Shown one piece after another: positions 1-9,516 of a stretch of DNA of 64,000 nucleotides. Both the position numbers and the translations under genes were made by a program. The notes beneath the pieces were generated by a model. It did not search any database. It was given only the letters and a program-made list of their open reading frames with translations, and was not told where the DNA came from. Origin of the DNA: Asticcacaulis tiandongensis (GTDB lineage Bacteria; Pseudomonadota; Alphaproteobacteria; Caulobacterales; Caulobacteraceae); assembly GCF_006475605.1 (NCBI RefSeq), contig NZ_SSBC01000010.1:1054001-1118000 (forward strand), written 5' to 3'. Each line of letters opens with the position of its first letter. The stretch's first letter is position 1.

Positions 1-791
1 TGTAACAGGCCTTCCTTGGTCAGTTCCAGAGACGCCGACAGGGTCGAGGCGACAAATGACGCCCGTCTGGGGCCATGTTCGGAAACCGGCTGAGGCGCAA
101 TATTTTCAAGCAAGGTCCAGTCTTTTAACTCCGGCAGTACGTCGCGCAGGTGATCACGCGCCTCCTCAAGGGGGTAGGCTTCGGTGCGCATACCGGGGTC
201 ATAGTGCCGGTCGATCTCTTTCTTGCGCTGGGTGACATAGGCGCTCATCAGCTCAAAAAGCGACACCTCAAGTTTTGAGGACGGAAGAATGATCGTCGCC
301 TCAGGGTCGCCACGGGCAAAGACATCGCGCTTAAGCTGGGGCCGAGAGGTGATACTGTCCACCGCCTTACGGATCGCCTCAAGTTTCTGAAGGCGATAGG
401 CCAGCGCCGCCGCCAGTTCTTCGGGGGCGGCTTCTTCGGTTTGCGGGCGTTCAGGTTTGGGCAGGAGGAGGCGCGATTTGAGGTAGGCAAGCCATGAGGC
501 CATGACCAGATAATCCGCCGCCAGCGAAAACCGCAGCTTTCGCGCCTCATGGATAAAGGCCAGATACTGCTCTGCCAGACGGGTGATGGAGATTTTCAGC
601 AGATCGACCTTCTGCTGACGTGCGAGAACCAGCAGCACGTGCAGCGGGCCTTCGTAGCCATCGAGATCGAGTACCAGCGCTTCTTCGGCCTCGATCTCCT
701 CAGGGCTATCGGCAGCGAAATCAAGCCGTTGCTGGAAAACCTCGTTTTCCAGCCCCAGACTGAGTGACTCCGCGCCGCGTCTTGGGGCCAC
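1..791 (-). CDS. scpA: Segregation and condensation protein A (3' end outside window)
   Basis: ScpA is the kleisin subunit of the SMC-ScpA-ScpB condensin, which compacts and separates the chromosome. The minus-strand frame opens at GTG 791 and runs 263 codons without a stop to the window edge, so the C-terminus is missing. The conserved kleisin start is visible (LDGYEGPLHVLLVLARQQK, then KISITRLAEQYLAFI and AADYLVMASWLAYLKSRLLL). An AGGGGTG-like ribosome site lies at about 801-807, inside the end of nagZ, and only 6 bp separate the two genes, so they are probably co-transcribed. SPOR-nagZ-scpA is a familiar alphaproteobacterial order, usually followed by scpB and tat genes. The only doubt is the exact start. 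Confidence 0.93.
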   Translation of the reverse strand, partial: MAPRRGAESLSLGLENEVFQQRLDFAADSPEEIEAEEALVLDLDGYEGPLHVLLVLARQQKVDLLKISITRLAEQYLAFIHEARKLRFSLAADYLVMASWLAYLKSRLLLPKPERPQTEEAAPEELAAALAYRLQKLEAIRKAVDSITSRPQLKRDVFARGDPEATIILPSSKLEVSLFELMSAYVTQRKKEIDRHYDPGMRTEAYPLEEARDHLRDVLPELKDWTLLENIAPQPVSEHGPRRASFVASTLSASLELTKEGLL

Positions 792-797
792 GACCGG

Positions 798-1889
798 TTA
801 CACCCCTACATATTCCGTCGGGTCGTTATAGTCTTCGTAGTCTTCGCGCACGACCGGCGGCTTTGAGTTCAACGCATAGTTCAGGCGCGTCCGTGCCTCA
901 TCGACATTGAGCGGCTCAACCACCGGCACGTAACGGGCAAAAGCCGCTTCGGCACGGGCCAGCGCCTTGCCCTTAAGGACGGGCGCATTGGCCACGATGG
1001 CGCGCATTTCCTCAAGATTGCCGTTGCAATGCAGAAGGACGTCACAACCGGCGCGTAAAGCCGCTTTGGTGCGGGCCGCCATAGCGCCGCTTAAGGCCCC
1101 CATGGACAGGTCATCACTCATCAAGAGGCCGTGGAAACCGATTTTGTTACGGATCAGGTCGATCACCTTACGCGAGGTGGTCGCCGGATTGCGCTTGTCG
1201 ATGGCCGTATAGACGACGTGCGCCGTCATGGCCAAAGGCATGTCGGCATTGACGCGAAACGGATAGAAATCCGTTTCCTCAAGTTCTTTCAGCGAAGCAG
1301 AGACAACCGGCAGTTCATGGTGCGAATCGGCCAGCGCCCGTCCGTGTCCAGGAATGTGCTTGATGACCGGCAGGACACCGCCCGCCAGCAAGCCTTCGGC
1401 AGCGGCGCGGCCATTGACGGCGACGGATTGCGGCGTCAGGCCATAGGCACGGTCACCGATAATGTCGTGCGCCCCCGGCTGCGGCACATCAAGCACCGGC
1501 ACGCAATCGACATTGATCCCCAGCGCCTTAAGGTCATGCGCCATAAGACGCGCACCCAGACGGACATATTCGCGTTGCTCATAGGCATTGCCGCTAACGG
1601 CCTCAAAACGCGCAGCGGGCGGATAATCCTGCCAGTGCGGCGGCTTTAGGCGCTGAACGCGTCCGCCTTCCTGATCGATCAGGAACAGGACATGGTCATG
1701 GCCTGCGGCGGCCTTAAGGTCACGAATAAGGGCGCGCACCTGTTCGGGCGTATCAATATTACGCTTGAACAGAATGAAGCCCAAAGGCTTATGCGCCGCG
1801 AAAAAGGCCGCTTCCTCAGAGGTCAGTTCAAGGCCTGCGCAACCGAAGATATAGGCACCGATACGATGTTTGTTGTTAAATCCCAGCAT
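798..1889 (-). CDS. nagZ: Beta-N-acetylhexosaminidase NagZ (GH3)
   Basis: Cytoplasmic glycosidase that removes GlcNAc from anhydro-muropeptides during cell-wall recycling. The 363 residues match the single-domain NagZ length. The family signature KHIPGHGRALADSHHELP sits near residue 180 and carries the mobile catalytic Asp-His pair; the nucleophile is the Asp in LLMSDDLSMGAL further on. There is no signal peptide, as expected. It starts directly after the SPOR gene stop (no gap) and is followed within 6 bp by scpA, so the three form one operon. Confidence 0.95.
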   Translation of the reverse strand: MLGFNNKHRIGAYIFGCAGLELTSEEAAFFAAHKPLGFILFKRNIDTPEQVRALIRDLKAAAGHDHVLFLIDQEGGRVQRLKPPHWQDYPPAARFEAVSGNAYEQREYVRLGARLMAHDLKALGINVDCVPVLDVPQPGAHDIIGDRAYGLTPQSVAVNGRAAAEGLLAGGVLPVIKHIPGHGRALADSHHELPVVSASLKELEETDFYPFRVNADMPLAMTAHVVYTAIDKRNPATTSRKVIDLIRNKIGFHGLLMSDDLSMGALSGAMAARTKAALRAGCDVLLHCNGNLEEMRAIVANAPVLKGKALARAEAAFARYVPVVEPLNVDEARTRLNYALNSKPPVVREDYEDYNDPTEYVGV

Positions 1890-2651
1890 TTATCTAACGA
1901 AGCAGCTCTTTCCGGCTGATTTCAGCACATTACAGAATTCCGACGCCTTTTCCTTTGAGGCAAAGCCGGCGAACGATGTCCGGTACAAAACCGTGCCGTC
2001 GCGCTCAATGCGTTCAACGGACTTGGCTGTCCCGTTGAGGAATAAACCATAGTTTGACGCAATAGCGTTATATTCACGGTCAGCAATTTCGCGTGATCCG
2101 AACGCGCCGATCTGAACGGCCGCTGAGCCTGAAGCTGCCGGTTTCGGCGTTGCCGCAGAGGCATTGACCACGGGCGGGGTGGCGGGCTTTGCCGCGGGCG
2201 CCGCAGCCGAGGGCGTGGTCGTCTGGGCCGGAGGCGTTGCCGTTGCGGAGCTTTCGGAGGTTAGCGGGCCTTTGATCGGAGCCACCGGTGCCGGGGCTTC
2301 GTTGATCACTTCACGCGGCTTTGGCTGTTCGGCCCCTTCGGCAAAAGTCGGGTTCTCGGTACCGAGCGCCGGATCAAGCAGGTCTTCGTCGCTTAAGGGC
2401 TTGGCGTCTTCGACACCGGCATCCTTATAGTCGCCGACCGGCGTACCGACCTCGGCCACCTTGCGGCTGTTGAGGCCGGAATTGTAGAACAGCACCACCG
2501 CCAGCAGCAGCACCACCAGTACGATGCCTGAGGCAATCAGTGTGATCGGCGTCTGGTCGCGCGAGGCCTGACGACGGGTCTCATAACTCAGGTGATCTTC
2601 CGTCGGGGGCGAATAGGTGCCGCGGTCACGGTCGCGCTCGTTGTCTTCCAT
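1890..2651 (-). CDS. SPOR domain membrane protein
   Basis: A 253-residue bitopic inner-membrane protein. It has a charged cytoplasmic head (1-35), one transmembrane helix (about 36-56), a long Pro/Ala/Thr-rich periplasmic linker and a C-terminal SPOR domain (about 176-253, beginning AVQIGAFGSREIA and ending in a Cys-containing hairpin). SPOR domains bind denuded septal glycan, so a role at the division site is likely. In relatives this gene sits between argS and nagZ; here the argS side is replaced by an ABC ATPase gene. It is the first gene of the SPOR-nagZ-scpA operon. Confidence 0.88.
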   Translation of the reverse strand: MEDNERDRDRGTYSPPTEDHLSYETRRQASRDQTPITLIASGIVLVVLLLAVVLFYNSGLNSRKVAEVGTPVGDYKDAGVEDAKPLSDEDLLDPALGTENPTFAEGAEQPKPREVINEAPAPVAPIKGPLTSESSATATPPAQTTTPSAAAPAAKPATPPVVNASAATPKPAASGSAAVQIGAFGSREIADREYNAIASNYGLFLNGTAKSVERIERDGTVLYRTSFAGFASKEKASEFCNVLKSAGKSCFVR

Positions 2652-2780
2652 CAGACGTGTCCTTCATTCCGGTGCTTCGCAGTGCGCGAATCACCCGCAT
2701 ACAATCAATCCATTTTGTCATCGCTGTGGCCTTAGAAGAAGCCACATTCCGACGCTAACCCATATCCGGCACTTAATTAA

Positions 2781-3575
2781 CTATAGCCGACGCATGGCAT
2801 AAAGACCTTCCCTGTTCTTTTCAACCATAACCGGCTTATCAAAAAGCGCCGTCATGTTTTCAGAGGTCAACACCTCCGCCTTGGGGCCGGTCAGAAAGAT
2901 GCGCCCACCCTTCATAAGGACAATATTATCAATTTCCGGCAGGATTTCTTCAAGGTGATGCGTGACCATAACCACCGTTGCATCGATGAGCGTATGTTTG
3001 AGATAGTCGAGAAAATCTGACTGCGCGGCTATATCAAGCCCTAGTGACGGCTCATCGAGCAGAAACAGCTTTGGTTTCAGCACAATGGCGCGCGCAATCA
3101 GCACCTTGCGCAATTGCCCCGTAGAGAGTTCACGGATGGAGCGATCCCGCATATCGGCGATTTGCATCAACTCAAGCGCCGACTGCGTATGGACGCGCAT
3201 ATCCGCCGTCAGGGCCTCCGGTTTATAGAAACCATAGGTACCAAAATGGGCGGAGATGACGGCATCGAAGACGCTCAGGCCGCCGGTTTCCAGCAGGTAA
3301 TCGGCAAATTTCATCGACACGAGCGCGATCTGCTGTCGGATATCGCCCTGCGTCCAGTGATCTTCGCCACAAAAGAGATTAACCGGCGGGCTGTCCTTAC
3401 GCATCATCGGATAGATATCGCGCATCAGAAGCCGGATAAGGGTCGACTTGCCTGACCCGTTTGGCCCGATAATCGCCGTGTGGCCGAAGGGCGCAATTTG
3501 TAGATTGATGTTCAGCAATAAAGGCTGCGAGCGGATCACATCGCAATTACGGATATCAACAAGACACTTATACAT
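2781..3575 (-). CDS. ABC transporter ATP-binding protein, YlmA-like
   Basis: A single ABC ATPase domain of 264 residues: Walker A GPNGSGKST (37-45), signature LSTGQ (150-154), Walker B FLLDE (171-175) and the switch His in VTHHLEE. The open frame extends 35 codons upstream, but the segment before Met at 3575 looks non-coding, and MYKCLVDIRN begins the usual first strand. No permease gene is adjacent, and the protein resembles the stand-alone YlmA/ModF-type ATPases whose substrate is not known. It lies 67 bp downstream of tadG on the same strand and may be read with it. Confidence 0.8.
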   Translation of the reverse strand: MYKCLVDIRNCDVIRSQPLLLNINLQIAPFGHTAIIGPNGSGKSTLIRLLMRDIYPMMRKDSPPVNLFCGEDHWTQGDIRQQIALVSMKFADYLLETGGLSVFDAVISAHFGTYGFYKPEALTADMRVHTQSALELMQIADMRDRSIRELSTGQLRKVLIARAIVLKPKLFLLDEPSLGLDIAAQSDFLDYLKHTLIDATVVMVTHHLEEILPEIDNIVLMKGGRIFLTGPKAEVLTSENMTALFDKPVMVEKNREGLYAMRRL

Positions 3576-3642
3576 TACGCTGTTTCCGGTACTGACTACC
3601 GCGCCTGTAGTACATGAAAAGCGGGTCGTATATCCGGAAAAT

Positions 3643-5388
3643 TTACGCCACCAGCACAGCACCGGAGCAGCGCACACCATTTACCTGCGCGTCCACCGTC
3701 CCCAGCCCGACGCCTAACAGGCCCAGTAACTGATTGATTAGCGGGTCAAGCACGGTAGCGACATTCCCGAGAACGCCCCCCAGGATCGACGTGACCGCCC
3801 CCAGATCCACGCCCGCCACATTCAGGCTCATGCGTTGCACCAAAGACGAGGCCACCGAATTTACGGCATCATTGGTTTTGGCGGTTTTGGTTTTCTGGCT
3901 GGCAATATCCGCCGCCGTATAGGTCAGTTTCTGCCAGTTCTCGCCGCCCAGCTTGATTTCGGATTTTGCCGTCACCGTAATGCCTGCCAGATTGACCAGT
4001 GTGGCCGATGACACCGGCAACTCCTTTTTGAAATCTTTCAGGTCGTTCAGATTGATCTTACCGATCATAACGCGGCCAATCGAAGGCTTAAGGTCAAGCG
4101 TCACGCTGCGGTCTGCCGGATTGGCGGCGCAGCCAATATCAGACAGCTTCGCTTCGGCGGAGGCCAGTTCCACCAGAATGGGCAAGGTTACAAGATCAGC
4201 CTTGGGCTTAGGCCCGCCCAGCAAACCGCCCAAAAGCCCGCCCAGAAGATTATTGAGACTGTTCAGCCCCCCCGCCTCTTTGGTTGATGCCTCAATGTAA
4301 AGACGGGTTTGCGCTGTTCTGAGGATGGGATTGCCTTTGTTGGTAACAGTAATCCACGGCGAATTATTGGGTCGTTCGCCTATCGCCAGATATGTCTTTA
4401 CAGATGCCAGCCCCGGCACAGCGGCCCCGACATCGAGTTCCACATGACGGTTTTTGTTGGCCAGAGCCAGCATGGCGTTCAGCACATCGTCTGACTTCAC
4501 CGTGACCGCCTGATCCGGCGCTCCGGCAAAGCTGTCCTGAGGGCCATAGGCACCGATATCAATCAGTTCATTGAGCTTAATTTTGGTGTCCTTGATATTG
4601 GTCGCGGCGATGGCCCTGATCGGCCCCTTTGCATTGACCGACACCTGATCGGCCAGAACGGATAAGGCCTTGCCCATGGTGATTTCGGATTTCAGCACAT
4701 CATTATAATCCGCCGCCGTCAGATCAAGTTCGGTATGCAGGGCATCAACATAACGCAGCAGGTCAACATCTGCGGCGGCAAGCGCATTATAATCCATCAC
4801 GCTCAGGGACACATTCGAGCCGGTAAGTCCGCTCAGGAGGCCATTGACCACACCCCCGTTCAGATTGAGCAGGCCCGTACCGATGCTAAAGGCCGCCAGC
4901 CGTGTCTGTGTGGCGACCGCGGTGCGCTCAATAGTCATGCTGGGGCGTCCGAGCAGCACTTGAGCGAAAAACAGAGGCGTTTCGCCGCGCAGCGTCACAC
5001 GGGCGGAATTGGCGGGTAAGGTCTGTGTCGCCGTCACAAAACGGGCCTGACTATTGGTGCTTAGGGTCACATCATAGTGACCGGTCTGTGCAAGCGTGTT
5101 TAAGGGGCCAACGGATTCCGGCCAGCCATTGGCCTTTACCGTCGCCAGAGCCGCTGACTGAGCGTTAGGCAAGTCTGCAGCCGCAGACAGGGCCGCCAGA
5201 TCAGCTATGCCCTGAAGCTTGCGACTTTGCAGAAACACATGCCCCATATCGATCGCCAGCGCCGCCAGTGCAATGACAAGCGTCATGGTCATGGCCGTAA
5301 TCACCATGACAGCGCCGCGCTGATTCTGGCTGAAAGTCTGTAGCGACGCCTTGACAATACGGGGGCCGCGACGGGAGCCACGGGACAT
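3643..5388 (-). CDS. TadG-like Flp pilus assembly protein
   Basis: A 581-residue protein with the Tad/TadG N-terminus: a basic leader, then QRGAVMVITAMTMTL leading into one hydrophobic helix (about 26-47) and IDMGHVFLQSRKLQGIADLAALSAA, the conserved TadG start. The rest is a long secreted region rich in Ala, Leu and Gly. TadG-type proteins are minor components of Flp/Tad adhesive pili. The frame is open further upstream to 5529, but that part overlaps tadE. Start 5388 lies 1 bp after the tadE stop, so the two are translated as a pair. No other tad genes are in the window. Confidence 0.8.
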   Translation of the reverse strand: MSRGSRRGPRIVKASLQTFSQNQRGAVMVITAMTMTLVIALAALAIDMGHVFLQSRKLQGIADLAALSAAADLPNAQSAALATVKANGWPESVGPLNTLAQTGHYDVTLSTNSQARFVTATQTLPANSARVTLRGETPLFFAQVLLGRPSMTIERTAVATQTRLAAFSIGTGLLNLNGGVVNGLLSGLTGSNVSLSVMDYNALAAADVDLLRYVDALHTELDLTAADYNDVLKSEITMGKALSVLADQVSVNAKGPIRAIAATNIKDTKIKLNELIDIGAYGPQDSFAGAPDQAVTVKSDDVLNAMLALANKNRHVELDVGAAVPGLASVKTYLAIGERPNNSPWITVTNKGNPILRTAQTRLYIEASTKEAGGLNSLNNLLGGLLGGLLGGPKPKADLVTLPILVELASAEAKLSDIGCAANPADRSVTLDLKPSIGRVMIGKINLNDLKDFKKELPVSSATLVNLAGITVTAKSEIKLGGENWQKLTYTAADIASQKTKTAKTNDAVNSVASSLVQRMSLNVAGVDLGAVTSILGGVLGNVATVLDPLINQLLGLLGVGLGTVDAQVNGVRCSGAVLVA

Positions 5389-5389
5389 A

Positions 5390-5830
5390 TCAATAGCCTC
5401 CGCGTACAATAGAGGCCGTGCGTTCAATGGTTGACGGCATACCGGGCAAGGTGCCCATGAGATTAAAGCCCTGCCCTGAGGTCGGCACAAAACTGACCTG
5501 CACGGTGATGGTTTGCGCATCCTCGACAACCCTGAGTTCGGTCTGGCCGGGGATGGTCAGGTCATACTGTTCGGATTGCTGGTCAAACACAGTCTGCGCC
5601 AATGCGGCCCGCTCGGACTGCGTCGTGCCGGATATGGCGACGCGCGCGGCATCATTTGCCATTTGCTGTAACGCATGGGACGTCCAGAAATAGCTGCCAT
5701 AGTTGACGATCCCCGTCAGCATGAGGATCAGGATCGGGCTGATGAGGGCGAATTCAACCGCTATGGCACCGCGCCGGCTACGGCACAGGCGGCGGGTCAG
5801 CGCGGGCAGGCTCAAAGATCGATACATCAT
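5390..5830 (-). CDS. TadE-like pseudopilin
   Basis: A 146-residue TadE-family protein. A basic leader ends in RRGAIAVEFALI, the TadE cleavage and processing region, followed by one hydrophobic helix (22-46) and a short exported domain. Start 5830 is chosen because a near-perfect ribosome site TTAAGGAGG (5840-5848) lies 9 bases upstream; the frame itself is open to 5863. Together with the TadG-like gene that follows after 1 bp it forms a minor-pilin pair. Such pairs often sit apart from the main tad cluster. Confidence 0.83.
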   Translation of the reverse strand: MMYRSLSLPALTRRLCRSRRGAIAVEFALISPILILMLTGIVNYGSYFWTSHALQQMANDAARVAISGTTQSERAALAQTVFDQQSEQYDLTIPGQTELRVVEDAQTITVQVSFVPTSGQGFNLMGTLPGMPSTIERTASIVRGGY

Positions 5831-5941
5831 GGTCGCGTGCCTCCTTAACGAGGTGTAACACAACCATAAATTGCCAAACGAGCGTTTATAAACCCCTAAT
5901 GGTTGCAGTTAATGTGCCGCAGCCATTAAGGGTGGTACAGA

Positions 5942-7090
5942 TTACTTACCCAGCTTCATCTCGGAAACTTCGGTAGCCGCAAGTAAAAACGCGCCGACAC
6001 CGTAGAACTGCGTGTCATCATATTCGACACTTTCGGGACGGTCACTCACCGGTTGCACCCAGCCCAGCTTACCGTCAGGATGCACGGCGCGTGTCAGGGC
6101 TGCCCAGCCCTTGCGGATAGTCGGTTCATATTCCTTACGATCCAGAATGCCGGCGTTGACACCCCACGCCAGACCATAGACAAAGAAGCCTGTGCCGCTG
6201 CTTTCCGGCAGGGCCTTGTCGCGATCTGACAAGAGGGATGGCGCCCAATAGCCTTCAGCCGTCTGAATGGTTTTCAGTTTCGCGGCCATTTCCCGGAAAA
6301 TGCCGATATAATAGGCGCGCTCGGGGTCATCTTCGGCCAGAAGCGGGATGGTCCGTGCCAGTCCGGCCAATACCCAGCCATTGCCACGGCTCCAGAATTG
6401 CTTGGCTCCATTGGCTTCGCGGCGGTCAAAGAAGCGCGAATCGCGGAAATAGAGGTGCTCTTCGGTGTCATAAAGGTAATCGGTCGCCGCGCGGAATTCC
6501 TGCTTGGCATAATCGGCATAGGCGGGATTACCCGTCACCTTTGACATCTCAAACCACACCGGCGGGGCCATGAACAGGGCATCACACCAGCACCAGCGGT
6601 CTGAGCAATCCCGGCCCGTACCGTATTCGGTATGCACCAGATCGCCCTTGGGCTGGGTAATCAGGATGCGGTCAAGCGTGGCTTGCGTCGGTTTAAGCGC
6701 CGCTTCGCCAGCCCCATTGCGCGCCGCCCACAGATAGGACTGACCAATCACATGATCGTCGGCATGGAAAATACGGTCGCCGAGACGCCATTTGTTGGCA
6801 ATGCCTCGCGACATGATCACCTTCTTGTAGTGGGGCTTGTCACTATGATCAGCCAGCGCCGTCAGGCCTACAAACAAGGCACCCTGCACCCAACCTTTGA
6901 GGTGCGGCGTATCACCTGATGCCTTGGGGGGAATTTCACCACCGGCCATGGTGGCCAATTGATAGTCAGCCACCTTTTCCGCCAGGCTCATGACCGCTTC
7001 GGGTTTATAGGGCACGTCCTGGGCCTTCACGGGGGCGGTCATTGGCAAGGCCAAGGCCAGCGCACAAACCAGTGCGGACAAAGGTTTCAT
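5942..7090 (-). CDS. Glycoside hydrolase family 105, unsaturated uronyl hydrolase
   Basis: A secreted 382-residue enzyme with a signal peptide cut after about residue 23 (PVKAQ). It has an (alpha/alpha)6 barrel of the GH105/GH88 type, which removes 4,5-unsaturated uronic acids from oligosaccharides made by polysaccharide lyases (rhamnogalacturonan or ulvan fragments). The two family aspartates are visible in FHADDHVIGQSYLW and DRWCWCDALFMAPP, and GNGWVLAGLARTIPLL is the conserved core. A GCAGGAGAGAG ribosome site precedes the ATG. It lies 82 bp downstream of the BNR-4 protein gene on the same strand, which suggests a shared substrate. Confidence 0.88.
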   Translation of the reverse strand: MKPLSALVCALALALPMTAPVKAQDVPYKPEAVMSLAEKVADYQLATMAGGEIPPKASGDTPHLKGWVQGALFVGLTALADHSDKPHYKKVIMSRGIANKWRLGDRIFHADDHVIGQSYLWAARNGAGEAALKPTQATLDRILITQPKGDLVHTEYGTGRDCSDRWCWCDALFMAPPVWFEMSKVTGNPAYADYAKQEFRAATDYLYDTEEHLYFRDSRFFDRREANGAKQFWSRGNGWVLAGLARTIPLLAEDDPERAYYIGIFREMAAKLKTIQTAEGYWAPSLLSDRDKALPESSGTGFFVYGLAWGVNAGILDRKEYEPTIRKGWAALTRAVHPDGKLGWVQPVSDRPESVEYDDTQFYGVGAFLLAATEVSEMKLGK

Positions 7091-7172
7091 CGTCTCTCTC
7101 CTGCGGTTATGCCCTCATGACGGGGCTTTAATTGTATGATTATTTTATTTGCGGTTCGTTGACCAGCCCTGT

Positions 7173-8486
7173 TCAGTCGCTTTCGACAAACAATTTAAGG
7201 ACAGACGGCGGCGGCACATCCTTGCGCGGCAGGTCGCGTTGCGGCGGATAGCTCATCCAGCCCAGCACATAGGTTTTGTTACCTTTGCGTGTCTCAAGCG
7301 TATTGATCTGCTGACCTTCGCTTTTTTCAAAACGGGGGGCCAGTTGCGCCGCCCTGCCGTCAAGCTTACGCTCTTCGGTCAGGCTCAGGTCATCGGCGCG
7401 GATAACGAATTCAATCGATTGCCCCAACCGCACCACCGGAACGATCAGGTACCCCTCACCTGCTGGTCGCGCCCCTTCGACAAAAATCTCACTGTCCAAT
7501 GACCCGCCACCGGAAAAATCCCAGCGGTAATCACGCCACTGGCTGATCTGCTTGCGCTCCCAATCCTTACCTGTAAAGCGCGCGACCCATATCTGGGTGT
7601 CCCCGTTCGGGTCGTATTTGTGATAGGTGATCATTACACGTCCCTGATCATCGAACCCGACCACCGTATTGTTGTTAATCATCCCGCCCTTGACCGGCAC
7701 AGGATCGACAATTTCGGCCTTTGAAAGCCTGATGGGCAGGGTCAGCGGCGAACCGTCCGCCTTTTGCCAGTTAATCAGGTCTGCACTTTTGGCGTAACTC
7801 AGGTCATGATTGGTGTCGGCCATAGGCGTATCACGCCACACCCACGCCATATGAAAGACACCGTCAGGCCCCTGTTTTGGTCCCATGAAATAGGCGTTAT
7901 ATTTACCCTCTCCGTCCACCAATGGGGCCGCCGTCAGACGTCGCCAGCTTTGAGTACTGGCATCATAGATATTGTAGATTTCATCGCCGCGCCCGCTGGT
8001 GCCGTCACGATATTTGAAAATCAGATCGCCGGATCGGCTGTGTAAAAACACCGGATAGGTCATGGCTGCTTCCCGCTCAGGCCCGACCATTTGCGCAACC
8101 CGCTTCAGGGTGCGCACATCACCTGAAGCATCACTGCGGAAATAGGTCAGCGGATCGACGTGCATATTGCCCGCCACATGCAAGGCGCCTTCAGGATCAA
8201 TGGCCATGGCAATCAGGTTATGGCTATCCCAGCCAAGCCAGGTGTCCACCTTATGATAGACCCAATGGGCCGGATTGTTCAAAGGCCGCTGCGCTACGGT
8301 CAATTGCCGGTTGGCATCATAATAGGCGACATAGATATGCGTATCACTTAGTTTCAGGTCGAATCCGACGCTATGGCCGTTCCAGACCCGGTCAATGGCC
8401 TCCTGAGCCGTCGCAGGCATACCGACGGCGACACACATCATAACTACTGACAAAAACAGACGCCTGATCACCCTAGTACCTCTCAC
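7173..8486 (-). CDS. Secreted BNR-4 repeat protein, possible polysaccharide lyase
   Basis: A 437-residue exported protein (signal peptide to about residue 27, ATAQ) predicted to fold as a beta-propeller of the BNR-4 family. Motifs such as GWDSHNLIAMAIDPEGALHVAGNMH, YPVFL and KYRDGTSGRGDEIYNIYD are typical of this family. BNR-4 proteins include PL24/PL25 ulvan lyases and many uncharacterised members. A lyase next to a GH105 enzyme that removes the unsaturated end would be a natural pair, but the catalytic residues cannot be assigned from this sequence alone. A sialidase-like or carbohydrate-binding role is the alternative. Confidence 0.68.
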   Translation of the reverse strand: MRGTRVIRRLFLSVVMMCVAVGMPATAQEAIDRVWNGHSVGFDLKLSDTHIYVAYYDANRQLTVAQRPLNNPAHWVYHKVDTWLGWDSHNLIAMAIDPEGALHVAGNMHVDPLTYFRSDASGDVRTLKRVAQMVGPEREAAMTYPVFLHSRSGDLIFKYRDGTSGRGDEIYNIYDASTQSWRRLTAAPLVDGEGKYNAYFMGPKQGPDGVFHMAWVWRDTPMADTNHDLSYAKSADLINWQKADGSPLTLPIRLSKAEIVDPVPVKGGMINNNTVVGFDDQGRVMITYHKYDPNGDTQIWVARFTGKDWERKQISQWRDYRWDFSGGGSLDSEIFVEGARPAGEGYLIVPVVRLGQSIEFVIRADDLSLTEERKLDGRAAQLAPRFEKSEGQQINTLETRKGNKTYVLGWMSYPPQRDLPRKDVPPPSVLKLFVESD

Positions 8487-8574
8487 ACTATTTTTCGTTC
8501 CGCGCAGGCTATTACATTGATCTGTAATGCCAAGCCCCTATATTCACCGCACAAAGCACCAGAAGGAAACATCG

Positions 8575-9516
8575 GTGGCCTCCATCATCAGCGTTAAGGG
8601 TCTCGAAAAGACCTATAAGGGCGGACATCGCGCACTTAAATCCGTCGATCTTGAGATCGAACGCGGGGAAATCTTCGCGCTTCTGGGGCCGAATGGTGCC
8701 GGTAAAACGACACTGATCGGTATTATCTGCGGTCTGGTGCGTAAAACCGCCGGTACGGTCATGGCCGATGGCTACGACATTGAAAAAGACTTCCGCAAGG
8801 CGCGCGCCCGTATCGGACTGGTGCCGCAGGAACTGTCGGCCGACATGTTCATTACCGTCTGGCATTCGGTGAAATTCAGCCGCGGTCTGTTCGGGCTTTC
8901 GGACAATGATGCCTATCTGGAAAAAATTCTGCGCGATCTGTCTTTGTGGGACAAGAAGGACGCCAAGATTGCCTCATTAAGTGGCGGCATGAAACGTCGG
9001 GTGCTGATCGCCAAGGCCTTGTCGCACGAACCCTCGATCCTGTTCCTTGATGAACCCACCGCCGGTGTTGACGTCGAACTGCGCCGCGACATGTGGCAGA
9101 TGGTGCGCCGCCTGCGTGAACAGGGTGTGACGATCATTCTGACAACACATTATATTGAAGAAGCCGAAGACATGGCTGACCGGATCGGGGTGATCAACAA
9201 GGGGGAAATCATCCTTATTGAGGATAAGCATACCCTGATGCGGAAGCTGGGTCAGACCGAAGTTACGGTGGGCCTTAAGGAACCATTGTCCTCGGTGCCC
9301 GCAGACCTGAGCGCCCAGACAGGGACACTGTCGACAGACGGCCTGACCCTGACCTATGTGCTTGAGGGCGAGAATGCCGAAGATCAGGGTACTGACCTGA
9401 TCAAGCGCCTGTCGGCTTCGGGGCTTGATTTCCGTACGCTGAACATGAGCCGCTCCTCGCTTGAGGACATTTTCGTCAATCTGGTACATACCGAGCACGC
9501 GGGGACAGGCATATGA
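8575..9516 (+). CDS. ABC-2 type exporter ATP-binding subunit
   Basis: A 313-residue ATPase with Walker [10 protein letters not shown] (38-46), signature LSGGMKRR, Walker [13 protein letters not shown] and H-loop [17 protein letters not shown]. It belongs to the YadG/NodI/DrrA group that drives ABC-2 exporters. GTG 8575 is preferred because AGAAGGA (8561-8567) is correctly spaced before it; an upstream ATG at 8527 in the same frame is possible. The stop overlaps the permease start by 4 bp, so the two are translationally coupled. The exported substrate is unknown. Confidence 0.88.
   Translation: MASIISVKGLEKTYKGGHRALKSVDLEIERGEIFALLGPNGAGKTTLIGIICGLVRKTAGTVMADGYDIEKDFRKARARIGLVPQELSADMFITVWHSVKFSRGLFGLSDNDAYLEKILRDLSLWDKKDAKIASLSGGMKRRVLIAKALSHEPSILFLDEPTAGVDVELRRDMWQMVRRLREQGVTIILTTHYIEEAEDMADRIGVINKGEIILIEDKHTLMRKLGQTEVTVGLKEPLSSVPADLSAQTGTLSTDGLTLTYVLEGENAEDQGTDLIKRLSASGLDFRTLNMSRSSLEDIFVNLVHTEHAGTGI

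Noticed and set aside
248-550. Arg/Pro-rich 100-codon frame at the window start
   Set aside because: It lies within scpA in a different frame and has shadow-type composition; the scpA frame has clear family motifs.
3576-3680. N-terminal extension of the YlmA-like ATPase
   Set aside because: The extra 35 codons lack conserved sequence, overlap the tadG end and precede a standard ABC start at 3575.
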